A stretch of DNA of 64,000 bases from NCBI RefSeq assembly GCF_021608265.1, contig NZ_JAKIHP010000001.1:1302001-1366000 (forward strand). The letters are read 5' to 3'. Positions 1-8,686 of the stretch are shown one piece after another (position 1 is the first letter of the stretch; each line of letters begins with the position of its first letter). Both the position numbers and the translations under genes were made by a program. The notes under the pieces are model-generated. The model searched no databases, was not told the origin of the DNA, and worked only from the letters and a program-made list of their open reading frames with translations. The DNA comes from Flavobacterium wongokense (lineage in GTDB: Bacteria > Bacteroidota > Bacteroidia > Flavobacteriales > Flavobacteriaceae).

Positions 1-2303
1 CTGAAAATGATGTCAAAAATCAGCCTTTGCAGCAAAATCTAACAACAGAGCAAGCGGCAATTTTGAGCAATGCCGGTGACAATGTCAATCTGATGAATGC
101 GCCGTCAGCCTATGTGGATTCGTATTCAGAGAATAAGATTTTGTACAAAAAAATTGCCGTAACCGGAGGTGAAGCTTTTGAATATTCCAACAATCCAGAT
201 GATGAATTATACAATGTCAAGTTTACTTTGGTGGGCAATAATGCGGGGAATTACATCCTTACCAATTCTTCAGCGATTGGAAAGATTTATCAATATGTTG
301 AACCTATTTCCGGAGTCAAACAGGGAAATTATGAACCCATCGTTCGCTTGATTGCGCCGACAAAAATCCAAATTGCAACGGTCTTGGGGAAATACAATCC
401 CGGAGAAAAAACGCTGGTTGATTTTGAGGTTGGCGTCAGCAATAACGATTTGAATTTGTTTTCTGCGTTAGATGATGAAAACAATAAAGGCGTTGCCGGA
501 AAACTAAATTTCAGGCAAAGGCTGTTTACCAAAAAATGGCAGGTTGATGCTTTTGGGAATTATCAATATGTGCAGAAAAATTTCAAAACCATTGAGCGTT
601 TGTTCAATATTGAGTTCAACCGCGATTGGAACCTGACTTCATTTGAAGGCAATCAAAGTTTGATTATCAATGGATTGGATTTCATTTTGCCCGAAAAAGG
701 AAAGCTGACGTATCAGTTTGAAAAACTGGATTTCTCCAAAAGTTTTTCGGGAAGCCGCCATATTGTTAATGGATTGTTCAATCTTAAACATTGGAACATC
801 CTGCAAAACAGCAGTTACCTGAAAAGTGACGGGAATTATGCCAATTCAACATTTGTCCGAAACCAAACGGCTGTTCGTTATAACTTCAAAAAGAACTGGA
901 TTGGAAGCACTTTGCGATTGGAAAACAACAAGGAAAGATTGGTGGCAACCCAACAATTATCGGCTTTGAGCCAAAAGTTTACAGAATATGGAGCATTTGT
1001 TGGACGAGGTGACAGTACGAAGGTTTTTGTTGAACTGGGTTATCTGCAGCGTGTGAACGACAGTTTGCAAAACGGTTTTTTACAAAGGGTAAACACTTCG
1101 CAATCGTATTATCTGAAATCAAAATTACTCCAAACCAAGAAAAGCGATTTGTCTTTGTTTGTCAATTACAGGAACCTAAAATATGTTGATGAAACACGGC
1201 AGAATGAGCCTTCGCTAAACTCTCGATTGTTGTACAACGACCAGTATTTTGACCAGTTTATGGCTGTAACAACTGCGTACGAAACCACATCGGGAACGAT
1301 AGCGCAGCAGGAATTCACGTATCTTGAAGTGGAAGCAGGGCAGGGAGTTTACACCTGGATTGATTACAATGGCAACGGGACTCAGGAATTGCAGGAGTTT
1401 GAAGTCGCACCATTTCCCGATCAGGCAAAGTATGTTAGGGTATTTCTTCCGAATCAAATATTTTTAAAAACACATCAGAATAAATTTTCGATAGCGCTGA
1501 CCCTAAATCCGAGTCAGTGGCAAAACAAAACAGGTTTCAAAAAATTACTGTCCCATTTTTACAGTCAGAATTCTTTTTTGATTGAAAGAAAGGTTAGGCG
1601 GAATGGCGATAATTTTGACTTGAATCCGTTTTCCACTTCCGATGAAAATATGTTGGGATTGAATACGAGTTTCAGGACCAGTTTGTTTTATAATCGAGGG
1701 AAACAGAAGCATTCCGTAACAGGGACTTTTATTGCAAACCAATTGAAAGCCCTGCTTTCTGTCGGTTCACAGGAAAGCCTAAACAGAACGCTTCAGCTAC
1801 AGTACATTCATTTGTTAAAAAAGACGTGGCTTTTCACTTTGGGAACCGAATTGTCAAAATCAGACCTGCTTTCTGAAAACTACAGCAGCAAGAATTTTGA
1901 GGTAAGGAGTTATCAGTTGAACCCAAAGATTTCCTATCTGTTCAATAAAAATGCAAGCTGGGACATTTTTTATGAGTACCAGGACAAGACTAACTTAATT
2001 GGAGAATCTGAAAAATTGGCCCAAAACCGATTTGGAACTTCATTTTCCTATGCAAGCGAAAAGAAATTTACAATGAATGGGGAGTTTTCATTGTACAATA
2101 ATAATTTTAGTGGAGATTCGCAGTCGCCTGTTGCCTTTACGATGCTTGAAGGATTACAGCCCGGGAAAAACATGACCTGGAGATTACTGCTTCAAAAAAA
2201 CCTGACCCAGTTTCTGGATATCAATGTAAACTACCAGGGAAGAAAAACAGAAACCAGTCAAACCATCCACACGGGCAATGTTCAGCTTAGGGCATATTTT
2301 TAG
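1..2303 (+). CDS. Large outer-membrane beta-barrel-like protein, 3' part only
   Basis: The frame is open through the left window edge, so the true start lies outside; the TTG at 27 is not a credible start. About 767 residues are visible. The sequence is rich in alternating polar/aromatic stretches typical of outer-membrane strands, and the last residues (NVQLRAYF) end in phenylalanine, as outer-membrane barrels usually do. Around 1355-1400 lies an EF-hand-like calcium loop, DYNGNGTQELQEFE, matching D-x-N-x-N-G-x5-E. I recognise no enzymatic domain. It is probably the C-terminal part of a large surface protein of a Bacteroidota-specific family whose function I cannot name. It is followed by a 65-bp gap and a separately signalled secreted protein. 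The surface location is inferred from composition and the terminal residue only. Confidence 0.7.
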   Translation, partial: ENDVKNQPLQQNLTTEQAAILSNAGDNVNLMNAPSAYVDSYSENKILYKKIAVTGGEAFEYSNNPDDELYNVKFTLVGNNAGNYILTNSSAIGKIYQYVEPISGVKQGNYEPIVRLIAPTKIQIATVLGKYNPGEKTLVDFEVGVSNNDLNLFSALDDENNKGVAGKLNFRQRLFTKKWQVDAFGNYQYVQKNFKTIERLFNIEFNRDWNLTSFEGNQSLIINGLDFILPEKGKLTYQFEKLDFSKSFSGSRHIVNGLFNLKHWNILQNSSYLKSDGNYANSTFVRNQTAVRYNFKKNWIGSTLRLENNKERLVATQQLSALSQKFTEYGAFVGRGDSTKVFVELGYLQRVNDSLQNGFLQRVNTSQSYYLKSKLLQTKKSDLSLFVNYRNLKYVDETRQNEPSLNSRLLYNDQYFDQFMAVTTAYETTSGTIAQQEFTYLEVEAGQGVYTWIDYNGNGTQELQEFEVAPFPDQAKYVRVFLPNQIFLKTHQNKFSIALTLNPSQWQNKTGFKKLLSHFYSQNSFLIERKVRRNGDNFDLNPFSTSDENMLGLNTSFRTSLFYNRGKQKHSVTGTFIANQLKALLSVGSQESLNRTLQLQYIHLLKKTWLFTLGTELSKSDLLSENYSSKNFEVRSYQLNPKISYLFNKNASWDIFYEYQDKTNLIGESEKLAQNRFGTSFSYASEKKFTMNGEFSLYNNNFSGDSQSPVAFTMLEGLQPGKNMTWRLLLQKNLTQFLDINVNYQGRKTETSQTIHTGNVQLRAYF

Positions 2304-2368
2304 GCATATCATTTTTTTGTGTTAAAAAAATCATTAATTTTAAGTTCAACCAAATAAATAGTAAAGTC

Positions 2369-2875
2369 ATGAAGAAAATCATTTTATTGTGTATGGTATT
2401 TGTCTTCTCAAATACATTCTTTGCCCAAACCGCAACAGAGAAAAAAACTAAGGCAAAAACCGAAAAGAAGGCCAAGGAAACCAAAGCCAAGGCAGCTAAA
2501 ACTGAAAAGAAAGCCAAAGAAGTCAAAAAAGAGGCAACCAAACTTAAAAAAGATGGAACTCCGGACAAGCGTTACAAAGATGCTCCAAAGTCAGACGTTA
2601 AGCTAAAAAAAGACGGAACAGTTGACAAACGCTACAAAGAGTCTAAAACCACTACCACTAAGACGACTAAAGCTAAAACCAAAAAACTGAGCCCGGCAGA
2701 AGAAAAAGAAGACATGAAGGAAACGACAGCTTCAAAATCTGCGGAGAAAAAAGTTAAGGATAAAGCAACCGGAAGCTACAAAGGCAAAAGAGTATATACC
2801 GGACCAAGAGGCGGTAAATATTACATCAATAAAAATGGAAATAAAACCTATATCGACAGAGACGGAGAAGAGTAA
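2369..2875 (+). CDS. Secreted lysine-rich protein with C-terminal PBCV-type basic adaptor motif
   Basis: 168 residues. Residues 1-20 form a signal peptide (MKKIILLCMVFVFSNTFFAQ, cleavage probably after FAQ). Residues 21-130 are almost entirely Lys/Ala/Glu/Thr and contain a duplicated segment, LKKDGTPDKRYK then LKKDGTVDKRYK. The C-terminus (about 134-165) carries a compact motif, KRVYTGPRGGKYYINKNG followed by NKTYI, which resembles the PBCV-specific basic adaptor domain first described in chloroviruses and also found in bacterial proteins. The very basic composition suggests binding to nucleic acid or an anionic polymer outside the cytoplasm, but that is inference. It stands alone and is followed by a strong terminator. 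Confidence 0.75.
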   Translation: MKKIILLCMVFVFSNTFFAQTATEKKTKAKTEKKAKETKAKAAKTEKKAKEVKKEATKLKKDGTPDKRYKDAPKSDVKLKKDGTVDKRYKESKTTTTKTTKAKTKKLSPAEEKEDMKETTASKSAEKKVKDKATGSYKGKRVYTGPRGGKYYINKNGNKTYIDRDGEE

Positions 2876-2901
2876 ATCCTTATAGTTTCCCAAACTTATT
2901 C

Positions 2902-2940
2902 AATCGCAGTTTTCCAACTTGGGGAACTGCGATTTTTTTA
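2902..2940 (+). terminator. Intrinsic terminator after the lysine-rich gene
   Basis: A stem AATCGCAGTT / AACTGCGATT (10 bp) closes a short loop and is followed by a run of seven T, 26 bp after the stop codon at 2875. Confidence 0.8.
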
Positions 2941-3226
2941 TCGCAATAAATGCGATTTTCAGAAGGCGAAAAATGTTAAAATTTTTGTGAAAGGGAATTC
3001 TTATTTGTCTCTGTTTTAGGGCTTTTTGAAGAATTTTATTTTTATAAAACATTGAAAATCAAATTATTGCATAATTTGCAAAATCCATTCAAAACCGTCC
3101 AATTTGTTAAAAACTAGAGGCTATTGTGAATAAGTTTGGCTTTCATTTTCGGTTTCGTTTGATAATCTTTGTAACATACAGAAACCGATAAAAATCACCT
3201 CAAATAATAAAAAAATACAGTATCCA
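2941..3226 (+). promoter_or_regulatory. Upstream region of nrdB with a candidate promoter
   Basis: The gap between 2875 and 3227 holds the terminator at 2902-2940 and then about 285 bp of AT-rich DNA without a convincing gene. TAAGTTTG at 3131-3138 matches the Bacteroidota -7 element TAnnTTTG. The nearest upstream TTTG (3103-3106) leaves a 24-bp spacer, longer than usual. A second TTTG at 3168-3171 has a one-base-longer TA spacing. Which is used cannot be decided here. I see no clear NrdR box. Confidence 0.35.
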
Positions 3227-4204
3227 ATGGCTAGCATAGAACCAATTTTACAAGAGAATAAAAATCGTTTCGTGATTTTTCCGATTAAGCATCATGACAT
3301 TTGGGATTGGTACAAGAAAATGGAAGCTAGTTTTTGGACTGCCGAAGAAATCGACCTGCACCAGGATTTGTCTGATTGGAACAACAAGCTGAATGACGAT
3401 GAGAAATATTTCATCAAACATATTTTGGCATTTTTCGCAGCTTCTGACGGAATTGTAAATGAGAACCTGGCGGAGAATTTTGTCAATGAAGTACAATATC
3501 CTGAAGCTAAATTCTTCTATGGTTTCCAAATCATGATGGAGAACATCCATAGTGAAACCTATTCGCTTTTGATTGATACCTATGTAAAGGACGAAGCCGA
3601 AAAAGCACAATTATTCAATGCATTGGAAGTGTTTCCGGCGATTAAAAAGAAAGCGGACTGGGCTTTGAAATGGATTGGTTCCGATTCGTTTGCGGAAAGG
3701 CTGATTGCCTTTGCAGCAGTTGAAGGAATCTTTTTCTCGGGAGCATTCTGCTCGATTTACTGGTTGAAAAAACGTGGATTGATGCCGGGATTGACCTTCT
3801 CAAACGAATTGATTTCGCGTGATGAAGGCGTTCACTGTGATTTTGCGGTGCATCTGCACAACCACCATTTGGTAAACAAAGTTCCGAAAGCAAGGATTGC
3901 AGAAATCATTACAGACGCTTTAGACATCGAGCGTGAGTTTGTTACCGAGTCACTTCCGGTGAGTTTGATTGGGATGAACGCAAAGCTGATGCAGCAATAT
4001 TTGGAATTCGTTGCCGACAGGTTATTGGTGGAATTGGGTTGTAAAAAAGTATACAATTCGACCAATCCATTTGATTTTATGGACATGATTTCGCTTCAGG
4101 GGAAAACCAACTTCTTCGAAAAGCGTGTTGCCGAATACCAAAAAGCCGGAGTAATGAACACCGATTCTGAATCTGGAAAAATCAGTTTCGACGCTGATTT
4201 TTAA
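3227..4204 (+). CDS. nrdB: Ribonucleoside-diphosphate reductase, small (radical) subunit
   Basis: 325 residues. Class Ia/eukaryote-like R2: it houses the di-iron tyrosyl radical needed by NrdA to make deoxyribonucleotides. Predicted iron ligands by alignment to known R2 sequences are D43, E105, H108, E166, E200 and H203, with the radical tyrosine at Y112 in [11 protein letters not shown]. The segment [14 protein letters not shown] is almost the same as in animal R2. The C-terminus ends in FDADF, the tail that docks on the large subunit. The ATG at 3227 gives the normal length. It lies 202 bp upstream of nrdA on the same strand, in the order nrdB-nrdA; the gap contains a dispersed repeat with a hairpin, so equal expression of both is not guaranteed. 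Confidence 0.97.
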   Translation: MASIEPILQENKNRFVIFPIKHHDIWDWYKKMEASFWTAEEIDLHQDLSDWNNKLNDDEKYFIKHILAFFAASDGIVNENLAENFVNEVQYPEAKFFYGFQIMMENIHSETYSLLIDTYVKDEAEKAQLFNALEVFPAIKKKADWALKWIGSDSFAERLIAFAAVEGIFFSGAFCSIYWLKKRGLMPGLTFSNELISRDEGVHCDFAVHLHNHHLVNKVPKARIAEIITDALDIEREFVTESLPVSLIGMNAKLMQQYLEFVADRLLVELGCKKVYNSTNPFDFMDMISLQGKTNFFEKRVAEYQKAGVMNTDSESGKISFDADF

Positions 4205-4232
4205 AAATATTTCCTTTTCAAGCAGGGCTAAT

Positions 4233-4307
4233 TAGCCCAGATTGGAGTGGCATCCTTTTAAACCTGAAAGGTTTAAAAGATATAACGGAAAGCTGGAAAC
4301 AGCTCCT
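4233..4307 (+). repeat. Dispersed intergenic repeat, copy 1 (between nrdB and nrdA)
   Basis: It begins TAGCCCAGATTGGAGTGGC and ends ATAACGGAAAGCTGGAAAC plus AGCTCC. The centre is a perfect hairpin, TTTTAAACCT-gaa-AGGTTTAAAA (4256-4278). The ends match copies at 6906-7006, 13797-13853, 25743-25788 and 51399-51480. A palindrome GGGCTAATTAGCCC (4225-4238) overlaps its left end. Confidence 0.7.
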
Positions 4308-4406
4308 AACAAAAAAGAAACTGGACTTTTTAAATCAGTAAAAAAAACCTAAACAAATAACCAGAAAGCAGCGAAGGGATTTTCTGTTTTCAAAAACGAC
4401 AAGCTT

Positions 4407-6827
4407 ATGTATGTAGTAAAAAGAGACGGTCACAAAGAGCCGGTAATGTTCGACAAAATCACGGACAGGATTAAAAAATTATGTTACGGATTAAACGATT
4501 TGGTGGATGCTGTAAAAGTGACCATGAGGGTAATCGAAGGATTGTATGACGGGGTAACTACATCAGAACTTGACAACTTAGCTGCAGAAACAGCGGCTTC
4601 GATGACGGTAACACATCCAGATTATGCACAGTTGGCAGCACGTATTGCTATTTCCAACCTGCATAAAAACACCAATAAATCGTTCTCGGAAACCATGAAG
4701 GAAATGTACTTTTATGTAAATCCAAGAACGAATCAAAAAGCACCATTATTGTCTGACGAAGTGCATGAAGCGATTCAGGCAAACGCTGAATTCTTGAATT
4801 CACATATCATATACAACCGTGATTTCAACTACGATTACTTCGGCTTCAAAACCTTAGAGCGTTCGTATTTGTTGAAAATCAACGGAAAAATTGTGGAACG
4901 TCCACAGCACATGTTGATGCGTGTTGCGGTTGGAATACACTTAAACGACATGGAATCGGTAATCGAAACTTACGAATTGATGTCGAAAAAATTCTTTACG
5001 CATGCAACGCCAACGTTGTTCAATGCAGGAACACCAAAACCGCAAATGTCATCCTGTTTCCTTTTGACGATGAAAGACGACAGCATTGACGGAATTTACG
5101 ATACACTAAAACAAACCGCAAAAATCTCGCAATCGGCAGGTGGAATTGGATTGTCAATCCACAACGTTCGTGCAACAGGTTCTTACATTCGTGGTACAAA
5201 TGGAACATCCAACGGAATTGTTCCGATGTTGAGGGTTTTCAATGACACGGCTCGTTATGTTGATCAAGGTGGAGGAAAGCGTAAAGGAAGTTTTGCTATT
5301 TATTTGGAAACCTGGCATGCTGATATTTTCGAATTCCTTGATTTGAAAAAGAACACCGGAAAAGAGGAAATGCGTGCAAGAGATTTATTCTTTGCGATGT
5401 GGACTTCGGATTTATTCATGAAACGCGTTCAGGAAGATTCGCATTGGACTTTAATGTGCCCAAATGAGTGTCCGGGATTATGTGATGTTTACGGAGAGGA
5501 ATTCGAAACATTGTACACTTCTTACGAAGAACAAGGAAAAGGAAGAAAAACGGTTAAGGCACGTGAGCTTTGGGAGAAAATCCTCGAATCACAAATCGAA
5601 ACCGGAACGCCATACATGCTGTACAAAGACGCAGCCAACAGAAAATCAAACCAGAAGAATCTGGGGACCATCCGTTCGTCAAACCTTTGTACCGAAATTA
5701 TGGAATACACCGCTGCAGACGAAATTGCAGTATGTAACCTGGCTTCGATTTCGTTGCCAATGTTTGTGGAAAATGGAGAATTCAACCACCAATTGCTTTA
5801 TAACGTTACCAAACGTGTAACGCGCAACCTGAATAAGGTAATCGACCGAAATTATTATCCGGTTCCTGAAGCGGAAAACTCAAATCTGCGTCACCGTCCT
5901 GTTGGATTGGGAGTACAAGGTTTGGCCGATGCTTTCATCTTGTTGAGAATGCCTTTCACCAGCGATGAGGCTAAAAAACTGAACCAGGAGATTTTCGAAA
6001 CGATGTATTTCGCCGCTGTGACCGCTTCTATGGAAGAGGCTAAAGTTGACGGACCATATTCTTCTTTCAAAGGTTCACCAATTTCGAATGGAGAATTCCA
6101 ACACAACCTTTGGAACATCAAGGACGAGGAACTTTCAGGACGTTGGGATTGGAAAGCTTTGAGAAAAGATGTAATGAAACACGGAGTTCGTAACTCCTTA
6201 TTGATGGCGCCAATGCCAACAGCTTCTACATCGCAGATTTTAGGAAACAACGAAGCATTCGAACCATACACATCCAATATTTACACCCGTCGTGTATTGT
6301 CAGGAGAATTCATCGTAGTGAACAAACACTTGTTGGAAGACCTTGTAAAACGTGGACTTTGGAATGAAGAATTGAAACAGCAGATCATGCGTAACAATGG
6401 TTCGGTTCAGGATTTGGACATTCCGCAGGACTTGAAGGAATTGTACAAAACCGTTTGGGAAATGTCTATGAAAGACATCATCGACATGTCAAGACACAGA
6501 GGTTATTTCATTGACCAGTCGCAGTCATTGAACCTGTTCATGCAGGACGCCAACTACGCAAAGCTTACGTCAATGCACTTTTACGCATGGCAGAGCGGCC
6601 TGAAAACCGGAATGTACTATTTGAGAACCAAAGCAGCAGTTGACGCTATTAAGTTCACATTGAACAACGAGAAAAAAGCAGAACCAACAACACAGGTTCC
6701 GGAACCGGTTGGAGTTGAGGTTGTTGCCCCAACAGAAAACGGTGAAATGACCGCCGAAGATTTTGCAGCAATGGTAGAACGCGCGCGTAACGCAGGACCA
6801 GATGACTGTGAAATGTGTGGTTCATAA
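4407..6827 (+). CDS. nrdA: Ribonucleoside-diphosphate reductase, large (catalytic) subunit
   Basis: 806 residues. Reduces ribonucleoside diphosphates using the radical from NrdB. Residues 1-90 ([18 protein letters not shown]...) are an ATP-cone allosteric domain. The active site is visible: C217 and C443 as the redox pair, C428 as the thiyl cysteine, N426 and E430 in [11 protein letters not shown] pair near 735 ([10 protein letters not shown]) is the radical relay, and the C-terminal CEMCGS is the shuttle cysteine pair re-reduced by thioredoxin or glutaredoxin. [19 protein letters not shown] is the family signature. Cysteine spacing follows the eukaryotic R1 type, matching the R2 next door. 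About 50 residues near the C-terminus ([15 protein letters not shown]...) are a flexible linker to the CxxC tail. The product is cytoplasmic. Confidence 0.97.
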   Translation: MYVVKRDGHKEPVMFDKITDRIKKLCYGLNDLVDAVKVTMRVIEGLYDGVTTSELDNLAAETAASMTVTHPDYAQLAARIAISNLHKNTNKSFSETMKEMYFYVNPRTNQKAPLLSDEVHEAIQANAEFLNSHIIYNRDFNYDYFGFKTLERSYLLKINGKIVERPQHMLMRVAVGIHLNDMESVIETYELMSKKFFTHATPTLFNAGTPKPQMSSCFLLTMKDDSIDGIYDTLKQTAKISQSAGGIGLSIHNVRATGSYIRGTNGTSNGIVPMLRVFNDTARYVDQGGGKRKGSFAIYLETWHADIFEFLDLKKNTGKEEMRARDLFFAMWTSDLFMKRVQEDSHWTLMCPNECPGLCDVYGEEFETLYTSYEEQGKGRKTVKARELWEKILESQIETGTPYMLYKDAANRKSNQKNLGTIRSSNLCTEIMEYTAADEIAVCNLASISLPMFVENGEFNHQLLYNVTKRVTRNLNKVIDRNYYPVPEAENSNLRHRPVGLGVQGLADAFILLRMPFTSDEAKKLNQEIFETMYFAAVTASMEEAKVDGPYSSFKGSPISNGEFQHNLWNIKDEELSGRWDWKALRKDVMKHGVRNSLLMAPMPTASTSQILGNNEAFEPYTSNIYTRRVLSGEFIVVNKHLLEDLVKRGLWNEELKQQIMRNNGSVQDLDIPQDLKELYKTVWEMSMKDIIDMSRHRGYFIDQSQSLNLFMQDANYAKLTSMHFYAWQSGLKTGMYYLRTKAAVDAIKFTLNNEKKAEPTTQVPEPVGVEVVAPTENGEMTAEDFAAMVERARNAGPDDCEMCGS

Positions 6828-6905
6828 ATACGGACAAAAACTCGATTAATAATAGAAAGAAAGCAGCTGTTCGCCTCGACGAATGGCTGTTTTTGATTAA
6901 TTTTA

Positions 6906-7006
6906 GAAGCTAAATCCCGCTGTCCACTGTATCTTTTTCAGGATTGATATGTCTTCGCTAACGCTCAGGCCAATCCTAAAAAAGGATGCCGTTCCCATCG
7001 GGGCTA
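6906..7006 (-). repeat. Dispersed intergenic repeat, copy 2
   Basis: Read on the minus strand it begins TAGCCCCGATGGGAACGGC, has a central stem (AGGATTG / CAATCCT flanked by T/A runs) and ends CAGTGGACAGCGGGATTTAG. It is the same family as the copy upstream of nrdA but inverted. It fills most of the 192-bp gap between nrdA and the next gene. Confidence 0.7.
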
Positions 7007-7019
7007 AATAAACAAAATC

Positions 7020-7244
7020 ATGACAAAAGAAAAAAAAGGGGTTTATACAGGCATCATCGAAAAGGATAAGGACGGGAATTATTTCTGTGGCGAATACCTT
7101 TTGGATTATAAATATACCGAAGCCAGTTTCAAAATTGGTGATGAAATCAACATCAAAACGGTGATCGCAAATCCGAGTGATAAAAGCTATAACCAATACC
7201 CAAAGAAATCGCGTAATTTCTTTTTGGCAAACCAAAAGGAATAA
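7020..7244 (+). CDS. Hypothetical protein, 74 aa
   Basis: 74 residues with no signal peptide or membrane segment; mixed charge (MTKEKKGVYTGIIEKDKDGN...), probably a small beta-rich soluble protein. I do not recognise the family. The start lies 14 bp after the end of the intergenic repeat, and the stop is 5 bp before the RDD gene, so the two are probably cotranscribed. The coding assignment rests on the compact context and sensible composition; competing frames here are shadows. The function is unknown. Confidence 0.55.
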   Translation: MTKEKKGVYTGIIEKDKDGNYFCGEYLLDYKYTEASFKIGDEINIKTVIANPSDKSYNQYPKKSRNFFLANQKE

Positions 7245-7249
7245 GTGCA

Positions 7250-7738
7250 ATGGAAGAAAACAACCGAAAGCAGTTCAAGGTCACAGACGATGTCATGGCC
7301 AAACTGGAGCAACGATTCCTCAATTGGTTTCTGGACAGCGTCATGCTGGTTCTTCTGTTTTTATTATTGATTACAATTGTCACCGCCGTTGCCTATTCAT
7401 ACGGCAAAAAGGAATTGCCGGCTTACCTGATGATCAATCCAATAGGGCAGTTTACGTTCATAACTATTATCCGCTTGATTTATTATATTGCTATGGAAAC
7501 CTGGCTTGGACGCAGCGTTGGAAAATTTGTTTCCCAAACGATAGTGGTAAATGAAAACGGGGAAAGGGTAGGCCATGAAGTCATTTTGATTCGGACCTTA
7601 TGCCGTTTGATTCCGTTTTATGAGTTTTCGTTTTTCGGGATTCCAACACGGGGATGGCACGACAGCATTTCCAAAACCTATGTAGTCGACAAGAAAAGGC
7701 TCGAAGAAAAGAAAGCACAATTTTACGCGATAAAATAA
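7250..7738 (+). CDS. RDD family integral membrane protein
   Basis: 162 residues. The RDD pattern is seen as R22 (QRFLNWFLDSVML), D29 and D138 (GWHDSISKTYVV). Two membrane segments are clear, about 31-51 and 67-84, with a third weak one near 110-130. GRSVGKFVSQTIVV is the typical family stretch after the second segment. RDD proteins are poorly understood; some are implicated in ion or compatible-solute transport, but no substrate can be assigned here. The gene is packed between the 74-aa hypothetical (5 bp) and the GNAT gene (3 bp), implying one transcript. Confidence 0.85.
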   Translation: MEENNRKQFKVTDDVMAKLEQRFLNWFLDSVMLVLLFLLLITIVTAVAYSYGKKELPAYLMINPIGQFTFITIIRLIYYIAMETWLGRSVGKFVSQTIVVNENGERVGHEVILIRTLCRLIPFYEFSFFGIPTRGWHDSISKTYVVDKKRLEEKKAQFYAIK

Positions 7739-7741
7739 ATT

Positions 7742-8191
7742 ATGACCATCAAAAGAACTACTTCGGATAATGAGGATTTTGGCAGGCTGGTTGCGCCATT
7801 GGATGCTTATTTGGCTTTTCTTGATGGAGATGACCATGAATTTTATGCGCAGTTCAACAAAACCAATCTGCTAAAAAACGCCTTGATTTGTTATGCCGAT
7901 GATAAAGCTGTCGGAATTGGGGCTTACAAGGAATACGATACCCAAACTGTAGAAATGAAACGGATGTACACCATCCCGGAATATCGTGGAAAAGGAATCG
8001 CCAAAGCCATTTTAAACGAATTGGAAGCCTGGGCAAAAGAAGAAGGATATACCACTGCAATTCTCGAAACCGGACACAAGCAAGTTGACGCGATTGGATT
8101 GTATCAGAAATTAGGATACCAGATTACCGGGAATTTTGGCCAGTATATTGGCATTGAGAATAGTGTTTGTATGCGGAAGGATTTGAAATAA
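7742..8191 (+). CDS. GNAT family N-acetyltransferase
   Basis: 149 residues. The acetyl-CoA pyrophosphate loop is RGKGIA at 82-87, following the beta strand EMKRMYTIPEY, then helix KAILNELEAWAKE and a C-terminal GLYQKLGYQITG segment, all in canonical GNAT order. It transfers an acetyl group from acetyl-CoA to an unknown amine (small molecule or protein N-terminus). It begins 3 bp after the RDD gene stop, so it is translationally linked. Nothing visible points to a specific substrate. Confidence 0.88.
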   Translation: MTIKRTTSDNEDFGRLVAPLDAYLAFLDGDDHEFYAQFNKTNLLKNALICYADDKAVGIGAYKEYDTQTVEMKRMYTIPEYRGKGIAKAILNELEAWAKEEGYTTAILETGHKQVDAIGLYQKLGYQITGNFGQYIGIENSVCMRKDLK

Positions 8192-8228
8192 AGAGTATAT
8201 TCGTAAAGCTAATACAAAAAGCAATCAA

Positions 8229-8645
8229 TTGCAGAAAGAGGAATTAGATAACATCATTAAAGCACTCGAAGATAGGAATTCTAACAGCGAACCTGGTTTA
8301 GGATTTTACTACTTAGGCAATGATCGGGACGAAACTTACGCTAAGGGAAATCGGGCAGGACTTGAATTATTTGCTGTTGAACTTTTAAAGGCATCTTCCC
8401 GAATTGACCAAATGGAAAGCGGTGAAATAGAAACCCTTTTTGTGAATGTAAATAAAGACTGGATTGAAAACCATATTCCACTTTGTTATATTGAACCTGT
8501 TGTAAATTTTGAACGTGTTGAAGTTGATGAGCATACTACAGATTGGAAAGATACAGTCTTAAAATATGGCTGCTTTGCGATTATACTGTTAGCATTGTTT
8601 GCTTTTATTATCGGTATGGGTACAATTATAGGATGGTTTAAATAA
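8229..8645 (+). CDS. Hypothetical protein with a C-terminal membrane anchor
   Basis: 138 residues if started at TTG 8229; no ATG fits the 5' end, and the next in-frame ATG would remove most of the protein. Residues 1-108 are soluble and acidic (KEELDNIIKALEDRNSNSE...). Residues about 112-134 (YGCFAIILLALFAFIIGMGT) form one transmembrane helix near the C-terminus, so the bulk probably faces the cytoplasm. The DNA is more AT-rich than its neighbours, which may mean an accessory gene. I do not recognise the family. Confidence 0.55.
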   Translation: MQKEELDNIIKALEDRNSNSEPGLGFYYLGNDRDETYAKGNRAGLELFAVELLKASSRIDQMESGEIETLFVNVNKDWIENHIPLCYIEPVVNFERVEVDEHTTDWKDTVLKYGCFAIILLALFAFIIGMGTIIGWFK

Positions 8646-8686
8646 TAACAGGAATTTGTCACAATCAAAAATAAAAAAATCAAAGT

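Noticed and set aside
7177..7554. 125-aa ORF overlapping the 74-aa and RDD genes
   Set aside because: Different frame from two better-supported genes; Arg/Gln-rich composition without domain or start signal.
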